DNA of 64,000 bases from Bradyrhizobium sp. 195 (GTDB lineage Bacteria; Pseudomonadota; Alphaproteobacteria; Rhizobiales; Xanthobacteraceae). The notes under the pieces were generated by a model. That model saw only the letters and a program-made list of their open reading frames with translations. It was not told the DNA's origin and made no database searches. Numbering within the stretch: the first letter of the stretch is position 1; each line of letters opens with the position of its first letter. The DNA is taken from contig NZ_CP082161.1 of the NCBI RefSeq assembly GCF_023101665.1, positions 2,294,001 to 2,358,000 of the forward strand, read 5' to 3'. Of the stretch, positions 42,212 to 51,322 are shown piece after piece. Both the position numbers and the translations under genes were made by a program.

Positions 42212-43618
42212 ATGAAAGACCTGACGAACGGCTCTATCGTGAGACACATCCTGGCCATGGCACCTCCAATCATGGTCGGCATGGTCACGATCATGATCTG
42301 CCAGCTGGTCGACCTCTATTTCGTGTCGGGGCTGGGCGATGCCGCCGTCGCGGGCGTTGCCGCGGCCGGCAATGGCGGCTTCCTCGTCAACGGGCTGATG
42401 CAGGTGCTCGGCGTCGGCGCAGTGGCGCTGATCGCGCATGCCGTGGGACGCAAGGACCGGGCGGATGCAAACCTGATCTTCAATCAGGCGATGGTGCTGT
42501 CGGTGCTGTTCGGACTGTCGACCCTGGTCGCAGGTGCCGCGCTGTCGCGCCTCTATATGCGTGCGATCGCGGCGGACCAAGCCACGATCGAGGCGGGGAC
42601 CACTTACCTGCTGTGGTTCATGCCGGCGCTCGCGTTGCAGTTCGCGACCCAGGTGATGGGATCGGCGCTGCGCGCCACCGGTATCGTTCGCCCCGTCATG
42701 CTGGTGCAGACGCTTGCCGTGGCCATCAATATCGCCCTGGCGCCGGTCCTGATCACGGGCTGGGGCACCGGCCATGCGCTCGGCGTCGCCGGTGCGGGGC
42801 TGGCGAGCTCGATCGCGGTCGCCATCGGCGCGCTGATGCTGCTGGCCTATTTCCGCAAGGTCGAGCGCTATGTCGCGTTCAATCCGGCGCAGTGGCGTCC
42901 GCAGCCGCACCATCTGAAGCGCATTCTCAATGTCGGCCTGCCGGCCGGCGGCGAGTTCGCGATGATGTTCATCTTCATGGCGGTGGTCTACTACGTGCTG
43001 CGCGATTTCGGCGCGGCGGCGCAGGCCGGCTTCGGCATCGGGCAGCGCGTGCTCGGCCTGATCAACATGCCTGCGCTCGCGGTCGGGCTGGCGGCCGGGC
43101 CGATCGCCGGCCAGAACGTCGGCGCAGTCAACGCTGCGCGCGTGCGGGAGACTTTCGTCAAAGCCGCTTTGATCGTCACGACCGTGATGGCCGGCTTCAT
43201 GACCGTTGCCCAGGTGAAGCCGGAGTTGCTGCTCGGCGGATTCTCGAACGACCGCGAGACCATGGAGATCGCCTATCTGTTCCTGCGGATCATCTCGCTC
43301 AATATGATCGCGCAGGGGCTGATCTTCACCTGCTCGAGCATGTTCCAGGCCCTCGGCAACACCAAGCCGGTGCTTTTGAGCTCGGCGACGCGCGTGTTCA
43401 CTTACTCGCTGCCGGCGATCTGGCTCTCGACGCGGCCAGGCTTTCGCATGGAGTACGTCTGGTACCTCTCGGTCGCGGCGACGATGTTGCAGGCGGGCTT
43501 GAGCCTGTGGCTGTTGCGCCGCGAGTTCAGGAAGCGCCTGCCGCCAATTCGGCAGGCCGAGGCTCCGGCGCAGGCCGAGGCCGATCCCGTGACGCCTCCC
43601 GTGCGTGCGCCGGCGTAG
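42212..43618 (+). CDS. MATE-family efflux transporter
   Basis: 468 aa, 12 membrane segments in two repeats. Start at the ATG at 42212 after AGGGGGAAGA; the frame upstream is antisense-like. Characteristic MATE blocks are PIMVGMVTIMICQLVDLYF near the start, QVMGSALRATG and LPAGGEFAMMF. A Pro/Ala tail ends the protein. It would export cations or drugs using a proton or sodium gradient. Likely co-transcribed with the ABC exporter. Confidence 0.92.
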   Translation: MKDLTNGSIVRHILAMAPPIMVGMVTIMICQLVDLYFVSGLGDAAVAGVAAAGNGGFLVNGLMQVLGVGAVALIAHAVGRKDRADANLIFNQAMVLSVLFGLSTLVAGAALSRLYMRAIAADQATIEAGTTYLLWFMPALALQFATQVMGSALRATGIVRPVMLVQTLAVAINIALAPVLITGWGTGHALGVAGAGLASSIAVAIGALMLLAYFRKVERYVAFNPAQWRPQPHHLKRILNVGLPAGGEFAMMFIFMAVVYYVLRDFGAAAQAGFGIGQRVLGLINMPALAVGLAAGPIAGQNVGAVNAARVRETFVKAALIVTTVMAGFMTVAQVKPELLLGGFSNDRETMEIAYLFLRIISLNMIAQGLIFTCSSMFQALGNTKPVLLSSATRVFTYSLPAIWLSTRPGFRMEYVWYLSVAATMLQAGLSLWLLRREFRKRLPPIRQAEAPAQAEADPVTPPVRAPA

Positions 43619-43684
43619 CAACGCTTGTGACCAGCCCACGGCTCCGGCTAATTTGCCGCGCCGTGGAGTGGCCAAAGGGGCGCG

Positions 43685-44995
43685 ATGACCGGGGTGTCGA
43701 ACGACCAGCAGGCGGTGTCTTGGCTCGCCGCAATCTGGGCGGCGCGCTATCGCACGCCGGCCCGCTTCGTCGCGCTGATCGCGCTGCTGCTGCCGTGGAC
43801 CACGACCGGACTGATCTTTGCGCTCATACCCTGGCTGATCGCGTTCGCGTTCGTCGATCTCCGCGAGTTTCCGCGTTCGCTGCTTCGTCCGATCTGCCTG
43901 CTGCCGATCGCGCTGGTCGCGCTCGCCGCCGTCGGCACGCTCTGGTCGGATGCGCCATGGCCGGAACGAATCCATGCGATAGGGCCGGCAACGAAGCTGC
44001 TGGTCATCCCGCTCCTGATCTACCAGTTCGAGCGCTGGCCCTACGGTCATTGGGTGTTTTACGCGTTCCTGGTGTCCTGCACGGCCTTGATGCTCTATTC
44101 CTTCGCCGTCGCCATCGACCCGGCGCTCTCGCTGAAGCTCTATCTGTCGCGTGGACCCTACAAGGTCGAAAGCGGGATCGCGGTGCGCAACTATATCGAT
44201 CAGAGTCAGGAATTCGCGCTCTGTGCGCTGGCGCTGGTCTATCCGATCGTGGCGCTGTTGCGACAACGCCGCATGACCATCGCGGTGCTGTTGGTGGCAC
44301 TCGCGATCGGATTCCTCGCCAACATGATCTTTGTCGTGGTTTCGCGCACGGCGCTGGTGACGCTGCCGATCCTGGTGATGGTGTTCGCGCTCCTGCATCT
44401 GCGCCGACGTACGGCGCTGCTCGTCGTAGGCGCCATGGTGCTATTGGCCCTGCTGCTCTGGAACGTCTCGCCGAATCTGCGCACGACGGTGGCCAAGTTC
44501 AGCGCAGACTATGAGACGAGCGTGCAGGATGGTCAGGTCAGTGGTATGGGGTCACGCCTGGAGTATTGGCGAAAGTCCCTGGGCTTCATCGCCGACGCGC
44601 CGTTGGTCGGCCATGGCACCGGCTCGATCCGCGGCCTGTTCGCAAGCGTGGCTGCCGATGCGCGGATCGATCCACTGCGCGGGGAGATCGTCAGCAACCC
44701 GCACAATCAGACCCTTAGCGTCGCCGTGCAGTGGGGCGTCGTCGGCGTCCTGATCCTCTACGCGCTCTGGTTTGCGCACCTCTCGCTGTTTCGCGGCGAG
44801 GGGCTGGCCGCTTGGATCGGCCTGCTGGTCGTGGTGCAGAACATGCTGACCTCGCTGCTCAACACCCATTTGTTCGACTTCACGCCGGGCTGGGTCTACG
44901 TGCTCGGCGTCGGTGTCGCCGGCGGCATGGCGCTGGCGAGAAGGGGCGCAAGGCTAGTGCACGCCAAAACTGTTCCAGACCAGGCCGAGGCCTGA
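43685..44995 (+). CDS. O-antigen ligase-like membrane protein (Wzy_C)
   Basis: 436 aa with about 12 membrane segments. A large periplasmic loop (about 275-345) carries SRLEYWRKSLGFIADAPLVGHGTGS and ends with SNPHNQTLSVAVQWG, both characteristic of O-antigen ligase / Wzy_C proteins. It may polymerise or ligate surface polysaccharide, or act on another glycan. GGGG lies 4 bases before the start. Its 3' end overlaps the convergent TauE gene by 42 bp. Confidence 0.87.
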   Translation: MTGVSNDQQAVSWLAAIWAARYRTPARFVALIALLLPWTTTGLIFALIPWLIAFAFVDLREFPRSLLRPICLLPIALVALAAVGTLWSDAPWPERIHAIGPATKLLVIPLLIYQFERWPYGHWVFYAFLVSCTALMLYSFAVAIDPALSLKLYLSRGPYKVESGIAVRNYIDQSQEFALCALALVYPIVALLRQRRMTIAVLLVALAIGFLANMIFVVVSRTALVTLPILVMVFALLHLRRRTALLVVGAMVLLALLLWNVSPNLRTTVAKFSADYETSVQDGQVSGMGSRLEYWRKSLGFIADAPLVGHGTGSIRGLFASVAADARIDPLRGEIVSNPHNQTLSVAVQWGVVGVLILYALWFAHLSLFRGEGLAAWIGLLVVVQNMLTSLLNTHLFDFTPGWVYVLGVGVAGGMALARRGARLVHAKTVPDQAEA

Positions 44996-45697
44996 CAGAA
45001 ACAAGAGGCCGAGCACGACATCGCCAAAATGCTTGTCGCTCAGCGCGTGATAGACGCGCGCACCGGCCCATGCGCCGATCAAGGTGCCCGGAAACGCGAT
45101 CAGCGCCAGCCAGACCACCTTGAACGCGACGAGGCCCGAGGCGGTCTGCAGCACCAGCGCGGTGGCGAGCACCGTGAAATTGAAGAGCTGGAAGATGCCG
45201 CGCCGTTCGTGCTTGTTCCAGCCGCGGATGTTGGCCCACAGGATCGGCAGCGGACCGGACAGGCCGGCAAGGCCGCCCAGGATGCCGCCGGCAAAGCCGA
45301 TCGCGCCGTCGGCGATGCGGCCGCCGAACTTGAAGGCGAGCGGCTTCTTGTTCAGGTACAGCGCGCTCGAAAAGATCAGGAGCAGCACGCCGACACTTAG
45401 CTTGAACACTTTTGGATCGGCAGAGGCGACCATCATGATGCCCAGCGGTACCCCGATCAGTCCTCCGATCAGGAAGGGCCAGACCAGCGAGAGATCAAAA
45501 CTCTTCCACATCGAGGGCAGCGTCGAGGTCTGCGCGATCACGGAGCAAATCAGCACCAGCGGCACGGCGAGGGAGGGCGGCAGCACGTAGAGCCAGATGC
45601 CGAGCGCCATCAATGCCGTGCCGAATCCCGCCAGCCCCGAGACGAAGCCTCCGGCCAGCGCGCCGAACAGCAGCAGGACGTAGGTGAGCGTTTCCAA
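44954..45697 (-). CDS. TauE/SafE-family sulfite/anion exporter-like protein
   Basis: 247 aa, about eight membrane segments. The TTG at 45697 is preferred because GAAGAGGA lies upstream and the first membrane segment starts three residues later. An ATG at 45751 is also in frame. Family features are GGFVSGLAGFGTALMALG near the start and GFAGGILGGLAGLSGPLP in the middle. Such proteins export sulfite, sulfonates or other small anions. It overlaps the convergent O-antigen ligase-like gene by 42 bp. Confidence 0.85.
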   Translation of the reverse strand: METLTYVLLLFGALAGGFVSGLAGFGTALMALGIWLYVLPPSLAVPLVLICSVIAQTSTLPSMWKSFDLSLVWPFLIGGLIGVPLGIMMVASADPKVFKLSVGVLLLIFSSALYLNKKPLAFKFGGRIADGAIGFAGGILGGLAGLSGPLPILWANIRGWNKHERRGIFQLFNFTVLATALVLQTASGLVAFKVVWLALIAFPGTLIGAWAGARVYHALSDKHFGDVVLGLLFLSGLGLVWNSFGVH

Positions 45698-45922
45698 CAG
45701 ATCGTCCTCTTCGCCGGGCGATCCCGAAGTGTTGATCGCCAGGGCTCGCATAACACGCTTGCTGCCGTGCAGGTCAATCCACGCTGCACGCAAGCGTGAT
45801 CTGCGGCGTCGGGCTTTTACGGAAGACGCGCCTACATGACGGTCGTACCTCAATCTTGGGGCCGCCCGAAATGATCATCCGCTCGGATCGATCAGTCCCG
45901 AATGCGATGATGGAGAATGACC

Positions 45923-46186
45923 ATGACCCGCGCCAAGATTGCCGTTGCAGCCGCGCTGCTGGCGGCGGCGCTGACGCCGACAATGGCCCAGGCGCAGCTC
46001 TCCGAGCCTGCGGCCTATCAGGCCGCCCATCCCGACCGCGATGTGCTGAATGGCGGCCAGCTCACGCCTGCGGCGCGGGCGGCGCGCGGGCTGCAGGGAA
46101 TGCCTGATGATGCGTATGCATCGCAGGTCTATCCGTCGCCTGCGGCACCGGCCGTGCGCTCCAGCCATCGCCGTCATCGTCGATGA
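45923..46186 (+). CDS. Small exported hypothetical protein
   Basis: 87 aa, ATG at 45923 with GGAG about 7 bases upstream (45917 is also possible). Signal peptide about 1-24 (AVAAALLAAALTPTMAQA-Q). Mature part of about 60 residues: AAYQAAHPDRDVLNGGQLTPAARAA, then a tail rich in Pro, Arg and His. It ends 1 bp from the convergent MocR gene. Function unknown. Confidence 0.7.
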   Translation: MTRAKIAVAAALLAAALTPTMAQAQLSEPAAYQAAHPDRDVLNGGQLTPAARAARGLQGMPDDAYASQVYPSPAAPAVRSSHRRHRR

Positions 46187-46187
46187 T

Positions 46188-47558
46188 CTAGACGATCTGC
46201 CTGGTGTCGGCGGGCTTCTGCAGCGCGCCGACCAGGATGCGCAGCGCTTCCGTCAATTCCGATCTGTTGCGTGCCGCCCCCAGCGAGACGCGTGCCGCGT
46301 GCGGCGGTGTCCCATCGACTGTGAAGGCATCGCCGGCGACGACCGCAAGTCCATTCCGCAGGAGATGTGCGGCAACATCGGGCCGGTCCTCAGGCAGCCG
46401 CAGCCACAGATGATGCGCGGCGGGCTTGGCCAGGAACTGGAAGCCCTTCAGCGCGCGCTGCGCGAGCTGCTGACGTCCGACCGCCTCGCTCCGGATGGCG
46501 GTGATGATGCGATCGGCAATGCCGCTTTCGATCCAATGCGTCACCAGCGCGACCATCAGCGGCGCCGGCATCTGCACGGTCGCCTGCAAATATGTCCGCA
46601 TCTCCCGCTGCGCGTCGCTGTCGGGCGTCACCAGATAGGCAACGCGCAGCGCCGGCGCGATGCATTTCGACAGCGTGGTCGCAAGATAAGTCCGCTCCGG
46701 AATGAGGCCCGCGATCGGCGATGCCGAGCGGTCGAGCAGGCCGTAGGCGTCGTCCTCGATCAAAATCGTGTCGGTATCGCGGATGATCCTTGCGATGGCG
46801 CTGCGCCGCTCGGGGGAAAGCGTCGCGGTGGTCGGATTGTGCAGCGTCGGAATGAGATAGACGGCCCTTGGCCGGTGCACGCGGCAGGCCTTTGCCAGCG
46901 CGTCGGGCAGGATGCCGCCGTCATCCATGGCGACGCCGACGAGCTTGACGCCGAGCCGCATTGCTGCGGCCTTGATGCCGGGAAATGTCAACGCTTCCGT
47001 CAGCACGATGTCGCCGGGTCGTGCGAGATAAGCGAGCAGGTTGAACAGGATCGTCTGCGCGCCCGGAAAGATCACGAGCTTGTCGGCCTGTGCGTGTGGC
47101 ACCCGAGCACGCATCCAGCGCGCGGCGACTTCGCGCTCATGTGTGCTGCCGCCGGGCGGCTGGTAGTTGAGATAGGCCGTCAGGCCCGATTGCCCCCGGA
47201 TCGCTTCCATCCCGGCGATGATGCGTTCGTCGAGCTGCGCCTCGAGCGGATGCGGCGGCACGTTCATCGAAAGATCGATCGCGACGGGATGCGGCAGGTC
47301 GGCCACGCGGCGTGCGCTGGTCTCCGACACGAATGAGCCCTGCCCAACGCGAGCTTCCATGATGCCGCGGCGCCGCGCCTCGGTGTAGGCGCGCGTTACC
47401 GTGGTGAGGTCGATGCCGAGCGCTTTTGCGAGCGCGCGCTGGGTCGGCAATTGCTGGCCGCGCACCAGCCTTCCTGCGGCGATGTCGGCCTCCATGGCGT
47501 CGACGATGCGCTGGTAGCGCGGCCCTGAGAGCTCCGAGATTGTAGGAGTCCAATCCAT
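46188..47558 (-). CDS. MocR-type regulator (GntR wHTH + aminotransferase)
   Basis: 456 aa. GntR winged helix about 10-80 (GRLVRGQQLPTQRALAKALG, then LTTVTRAYTEARRRG). The rest is a fold-type I aminotransferase: LHNPTTA near 240, IEDDAYG (267-273) and Lys298 (TTLSKCIAPA) for PLP. Start ATG at 47558; a longer frame to 47711 crosses the operator-like repeat. MocR proteins usually control a divergent metabolic gene, here DUF983. A direct repeat lies between them. The ligand is probably an amine or amino-acid derivative. Confidence 0.9.
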   Translation of the reverse strand: MDWTPTISELSGPRYQRIVDAMEADIAAGRLVRGQQLPTQRALAKALGIDLTTVTRAYTEARRRGIMEARVGQGSFVSETSARRVADLPHPVAIDLSMNVPPHPLEAQLDERIIAGMEAIRGQSGLTAYLNYQPPGGSTHEREVAARWMRARVPHAQADKLVIFPGAQTILFNLLAYLARPGDIVLTEALTFPGIKAAAMRLGVKLVGVAMDDGGILPDALAKACRVHRPRAVYLIPTLHNPTTATLSPERRSAIARIIRDTDTILIEDDAYGLLDRSASPIAGLIPERTYLATTLSKCIAPALRVAYLVTPDSDAQREMRTYLQATVQMPAPLMVALVTHWIESGIADRIITAIRSEAVGRQQLAQRALKGFQFLAKPAAHHLWLRLPEDRPDVAAHLLRNGLAVVAGDAFTVDGTPPHAARVSLGAARNRSELTEALRILVGALQKPADTRQIV

Positions 47559-47583
47559 GCAATTGAGGCCCATATCCTTTGAA

Positions 47584-47613
47584 TGTATGGATGCAAGATA
47601 ATATTGTATGGAT
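47584..47613. promoter_or_regulatory. Direct repeats, candidate MocR operator
   Basis: TGTATGGAT occurs at 47584-47592 and again at 47605-47613, exactly 21 bp apart, two turns of the helix. MocR/PdxR-type regulators are known to use direct repeats. The pair is 25 bp before the DUF983 ATG and 26 bp before the MocR ATG. Confidence 0.6.
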
Positions 47614-47637
47614 CGTTGGAAAGGAAGAGGTGTGGTC

Positions 47638-48063
47638 ATGGCGGTCTCTCTGGCAAAGGCGATGTGGCGCGGCTTCAGCGGCAAATGTCCAAATTGCGGG
47701 GAAGGGCGCATGTTCGGCCGCTTCCTGAAGGTGACGGAGGCTTGCGACCATTGCGGCGAGGAGTTGTTTCACCAGCGCGCAGACGACTTTCCGGCCTATC
47801 TCGTAATGGTCGTGGTCGGCCATCTCGTGGTGCCGGCGATCCTTGCGGTCGAGACCGCCTACGCGCCGCCGGAGTGGTTGCAACTCGCGGTGTGGCTGCC
47901 GGTGACGCTGTTCGCCTCGCTCGCATTGTTGCAGCCGACCAAGGGCGCCATCGTCGGGCTGCAATGGCAGCTCGGCATGCACGGATTCGAGGCGAGCAAA
48001 CTGCGGCGCGAAGCGGATGAGCTTGCGCCGGTGCTGGTGAAGGCGGACACGCGCGCGGCATAG
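47638..48063 (+). CDS. DUF983 zinc-ribbon membrane protein
   Basis: 141 aa from the ATG at 47638 (AGGAAGAGG upstream; an ATG at 47608 is within the direct repeat). Cys17/Cys20 and Cys36/Cys39 form a zinc ribbon (CPNCGEG, CDHCGE), followed by two membrane segments (about 60-80 and 90-110). DUF983 proteins are widespread in Alphaproteobacteria with no established function that I know of. Divergent from MocR and perhaps its target. Confidence 0.85.
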   Translation: MAVSLAKAMWRGFSGKCPNCGEGRMFGRFLKVTEACDHCGEELFHQRADDFPAYLVMVVVGHLVVPAILAVETAYAPPEWLQLAVWLPVTLFASLALLQPTKGAIVGLQWQLGMHGFEASKLRREADELAPVLVKADTRAA

Positions 48064-48123
48064 GCGGCCGCAGCGTTTACATCGCGCGACCGGCCGCTAC
48101 ACTCCATCGTATCAACAAGAACG

Positions 48124-48849
48124 ATGGAAACGCCGATGGCCACACGTGCGAAGACCTTCCTGCTCTGTCATGGCGCCTGGTCCGCCGGGTGGGCCTGGAA
48201 GAAGATGCATCCGCTGATGGCTGAGGCCGGTCACCGCCTGGTGGCGCCGACCTACACCGGCCTTGGGGAGCGCGCGCATCTTGCCAGTCCTTCGATTGAC
48301 CTCGAGACGCATATCCAGGACATCCTCAATGTCATCAGATTCGAAGATCTCAACGACATAGTGCTGCTCGGCCACAGCTATGGCGGCATGGTCGCGACCG
48401 GTATCGCCGATCGCGCCCGCGAGCATGTGACGCAACTGATCTATCTCGACGCCTTCGTGCCGCGTGACGGCCAGTCGCTGTTCGATCTCCACGGGGGTGG
48501 ACGCGAGCCGATGCGCAAGGCCGCAAGCTCCGGCGACGGCTATCGTGTTCCGCCAAACCCGCCGCCGCCGGATACGCCGCAAGCTGATCTCGACTGGCTG
48601 AATGCCCGCCGGGTGGACATGCCGATCAAATGCTTCGAGACGAGATTGAGGCTCGCACATGGCGAGCCGTCGATGCCGCGCAGCTACATCTATTGCACGC
48701 GCATTCCGCCGGGCGATGTGTTCGGGCAATTCGCGACGCGGACGAAGAGCGAGGAGGGTTGGCGCTATTTCGAGCTCGACGCCAGTCATGCACCGAATGT
48801 GACGGCGCCGGAGGCGCTGATGGCGGTGTTGGAGAAGATCGTCGCGTAA
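48124..48849 (+). CDS. Alpha/beta hydrolase
   Basis: 241 aa, a compact alpha/beta-fold hydrolase or esterase. The nucleophile motif is GHSYGG with Ser85, the oxyanion segment LCHGAWSAGWAWK near residue 14. His in ELDASHAPN near the end completes a typical triad. Plant-type hydroxynitrile-lyase/esterase relatives share LCHGAWS. Substrate unknown. It stands alone before repeat U2. Confidence 0.87.
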   Translation: METPMATRAKTFLLCHGAWSAGWAWKKMHPLMAEAGHRLVAPTYTGLGERAHLASPSIDLETHIQDILNVIRFEDLNDIVLLGHSYGGMVATGIADRAREHVTQLIYLDAFVPRDGQSLFDLHGGGREPMRKAASSGDGYRVPPNPPPPDTPQADLDWLNARRVDMPIKCFETRLRLAHGEPSMPRSYIYCTRIPPGDVFGQFATRTKSEEGWRYFELDASHAPNVTAPEALMAVLEKIVA

Positions 48850-48856
48850 CTCTCGC

Positions 48857-48958
48857 CGTCATTCCGGGGCTCGCGCAGCGAGAACCCGGAATCCATCAGG
48901 CGGCAGGGCCGGTGGATGAATGGATTCCGGGCTCGTGCTGCGCACGCCCCGGAACGAC
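48857..48958. repeat. CGTCATTCCGGGG-type inverted repeat U2
   Basis: CGTCATTCCGGGGCTCGCGC at the left and GCGCACGCCCCGGAACGAC at the right are inverted. Inner GGATTCCGGGC repeats the theme. It lies between the hydrolase stop and rnpB and is related to U1 at 26200. Confidence 0.8.
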
Positions 48959-49034
48959 ACCGGTTGAATGGCTGTGCGTCGGCCCAAATGGTGAGGGGCC
49001 CGGCGCATTCACGCCGAACCCCTCGTTGCAAGAT

Positions 49035-49452
49035 ATCAGCCGGCCTGTAAGCCGGGTTCTGTAAGGCACCGCCCGCTTGCGCGGACGATACGTGACGGCC
49101 ATTCCTCTGGGACCATGTTTGCACACGGCCTCGAGCAACCTACCCGGACGGCGGGCCTGACATCGCCCCGCGGCGTTATCGCTTGCGCGAACAGCCCGCT
49201 ACGCCGTCCCTATTCGGTTTTGCTCCCGGTGGGGTTTGCCATGCCGGCTCCGTTGCCGGACCCGCGGTGCGCTCTTACCGCACCTTTTCACCCTTACTTC
49301 CTCCGAGGAGGGAGCGGTTCGTTCTCTGTGGCACTTTCCCTGGGGTCACCCCCGCCGGACGTTATCCGGCACCGCATGTCAAGGGAGCCCGGACTTTCCT
49401 CCCCGGCGGCCTTTCGGCGCTTGCCGGAGCGGCCGTCCGGCCGACTGACGGC
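49035..49452 (-). ncRNA. rnpB: RNase P RNA, class A
   Basis: About 418 nt, the catalytic RNA that trims the 5' ends of precursor tRNAs. Read on the minus strand it has the conserved GAGGAAAGTCCGGGCTCCC near the 5' end and, at the 3' end, AGAACCCGGCTTACAGGCCGGC. Between these lie the specificity-domain hairpins. Ends were set by the P1 helix and the promoter, so they may shift by a few bases. Confidence 0.92.
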
Positions 49453-49456
49453 TTAC

Positions 49457-49485
49457 GCATGGGGCATTTGTGACGGTTCCGTCAA
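49457..49485 (-). promoter_or_regulatory. Candidate rnpB promoter
   Basis: TTGACG at 49485-49480 and CCATGC at 49462-49457, spacer 17 bp. The -10 match is poor but the position places the start within a few bases of the RNA's expected 5' end. Confidence 0.45.
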
Positions 49486-49598
49486 GCCGAGATCGCCGCG
49501 CACGCGGCATCGGAAATAAATTATCCTGAAGATGTCGTTTGGAGCGTGCCCCGTTCGACTGGGTGTCGGCGACAGAGCCGAACAACAGGAGTGAAGCG

Positions 49599-49952
49599 AT
49601 GCAATATCTGCTGATGATCTACCAGAACGAGGCCGAGTACGCGAAGATTGACACGGGCACCACCCAGAAGATGTCGGCGGAGTATGAGGCCTTTACGCAA
49701 TCCATCATCCGGAACGGCAATTTCAAGGCCGGCGATCGGCTCCGCCCGACCACGACGGCGACCACGGTCCGCGTGCGCGATGGCAAGACGCTAACGACCG
49801 ACGGTCCGTTCGCGGAAACGCGCGAGCAGCTCGGTGGCTACTATCTGATCGAGGCCAAGGATCTCAACGCCGCGATCGAGATCGCAGCGCGAATTCCGAG
49901 CGCGCGCGTCGGTTCGATCGAGGTGCGGCCGATCTGGGTTTACGACAAGTGA
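49599..49952 (+). CDS. YciI/DGPF-domain protein
   Basis: 117 aa, small cytoplasmic ferredoxin-like fold. The signature DGPFAETREQLGGYY is at residues 68-82. The start at 49599 has AGGAG 8 bases upstream. DGPF proteins are commonly paired with ECF42 sigma factors, as here (19 bp to the next gene). The pair's role elsewhere relates to stress or secondary metabolism, with no enzymatic function established. Confidence 0.92.
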   Translation: MQYLLMIYQNEAEYAKIDTGTTQKMSAEYEAFTQSIIRNGNFKAGDRLRPTTTATTVRVRDGKTLTTDGPFAETREQLGGYYLIEAKDLNAAIEIAARIPSARVGSIEVRPIWVYDK

Positions 49953-49971
49953 CGGCTGAGCTGCGCGTCGC

Positions 49972-51204
49972 ATGACCCCTTCCGAGATCGAAAAGATCTT
50001 CCGCGACGAGGCGGGGCGGGCGCTGGCCACGCTGATCCGCCTCGTCGGCGATTTCGATCTCGCCGAGGACGCGCTGCAGGACGCCTTTGCGGTTGCGCTC
50101 GAACGCTGGCCGGCGTGCGATCTGCCCGACAATCCGCGCGCCTGGCTGGTCAATGTCGCCAAGCACAAGGCGATCGACAGGGTTCGCCGTCAGGCGACCT
50201 TCCGCGGCAAGCAGCAGGCGCTGGTGCACGAGCTCGAGCTGAACGCGCAGGCGCCCGAAGAACTGCCGGCAGTGCTCGACGACGACATGCTGCGGCTGAT
50301 CTTCACCTGCTGCCATCCGGCGTTCGCAGCCGAGGTCCAGGTCGCGCTCACGCTGCGCACGGTCTGCGGGCTGTCGACCACGCAGGTCGCGCGCGCCTTT
50401 CTCCTCAGTGAGGAGGCAATGGCGCAGCGGCTGGTCCGCGCCAAGCAGAAGATCAGGCTCGCCGGTATCCCCTATGAGGTGCCCGAGCGCGGCGCGCTGG
50501 CGCCGCGGCTCGATGGCGTGCTCGCCGTGATCTATCTCGTCTTCACCGAGGGCTATGTCGCGACCGCCGGCGCGGATCTGATGCGGCCCGATCTTGCGGC
50601 TGAGGCCATCCGGCTCGGCCGCTTGCTCGACCGGCTGATGCCGGATCGGGCCGGCATCAAGGGCCTGCTGGCTTTGATGCTGCTGCACGATGCGCGCCGT
50701 GCCGGGCGCGAGACGACGGCCGGCGATATCGTGCTGCTGGAAGAGCAGGACCGCATGCTGTGGGATCGCGCGCAGATTGAAGAGGGCTTGCGTTTGGTCG
50801 ACGATGCGCTGCGCGTCCCCGGCCGGCCGCAGCCTTATGCCGTGCAGGCCGCGATTGCCGCGCTGCATGCGCGTGCGTCGAGCTTCGAGCAGACCGACTG
50901 GCGGCAGATCGCCGGGCTCTACGAGGTGTTGCTGCGCATCGGCCCCTCTCCGGTGATCGAGCTCAACCACGCTGCCGCCGTGTCGATGGTCGATGGGCCG
51001 GGGCGGGCGCTCGATCTCGTTGATGCGATCAGCGCCCGAGGCGGGCTCCGCGGTTATGAGCTGCTGCCAGCGGTGCGCGCGGATCTGTTGCGGCGTCTCA
51101 GCCGCAAGGAAGAGGCGCGCGAGGCTTATCAGGCAGCGACGGAGGCGACGCAGCTCGAGCCGCTGCGGAGATTGTATGCGCGGAGAGTGAGGGAGATGGA
51201 GTAG
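49972..51204 (+). CDS. ECF42-type sigma factor with C-terminal TPR region
   Basis: 410 aa: sigma2 about 10-75 ([20 protein letters not shown]), sigma4 about 110-165 ([20 protein letters not shown]), then a long helical C-terminal domain (about 190-410) with repeated motifs of the ECF42/DUF6596 type. No anti-sigma gene is present; in ECF42 the C-terminal domain itself is believed to regulate activity. Co-transcribed with the DGPF gene. Recognition promoter not identified. Confidence 0.92.
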   Translation: MTPSEIEKIFRDEAGRALATLIRLVGDFDLAEDALQDAFAVALERWPACDLPDNPRAWLVNVAKHKAIDRVRRQATFRGKQQALVHELELNAQAPEELPAVLDDDMLRLIFTCCHPAFAAEVQVALTLRTVCGLSTTQVARAFLLSEEAMAQRLVRAKQKIRLAGIPYEVPERGALAPRLDGVLAVIYLVFTEGYVATAGADLMRPDLAAEAIRLGRLLDRLMPDRAGIKGLLALMLLHDARRAGRETTAGDIVLLEEQDRMLWDRAQIEEGLRLVDDALRVPGRPQPYAVQAAIAALHARASSFEQTDWRQIAGLYEVLLRIGPSPVIELNHAAAVSMVDGPGRALDLVDAISARGGLRGYELLPAVRADLLRRLSRKEEAREAYQAATEATQLEPLRRLYARRVREME

Positions 51205-51216
51205 GCTCTATCAACC

Positions 51217-51303
51217 CGTCATTGCGAGCGAAGCGAAGCAATCCAGACTGTCGCCGCGGAGGGATTCTGGATTGCTTCGTCGCAAGAGCTCCTCGCAATG
51301 ACG
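51217..51303. repeat. CATTGCGAG-type inverted repeat S2
   Basis: CGTCATTGCGAGCGAAGCGAAGCAAT at the left is matched by ATTGCTTCGTCGC...CTCGCAATGACG at the right. It sits between the sigma-factor stop and the convergent amidase stop, a likely site for a shared terminator. Confidence 0.85.
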
Positions 51304-51322
51304 GAGGATAGAGCTTCCTCCG

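Noticed and set aside
41765..44398. 877-codon open frame on the minus strand
   Set aside because: It runs antisense to the ABC exporter, MATE and O-antigen ligase-like genes. Its translation is rich in Arg, Gln, His and Asp without any motif, as expected of a GC-rich antisense shadow.
49035..49452. Protein-coding gene at the RNase P RNA locus
   Set aside because: Several frames of 60-130 codons are open here, but the conserved structured RNA explains the sequence. None of the frames resembles a protein.
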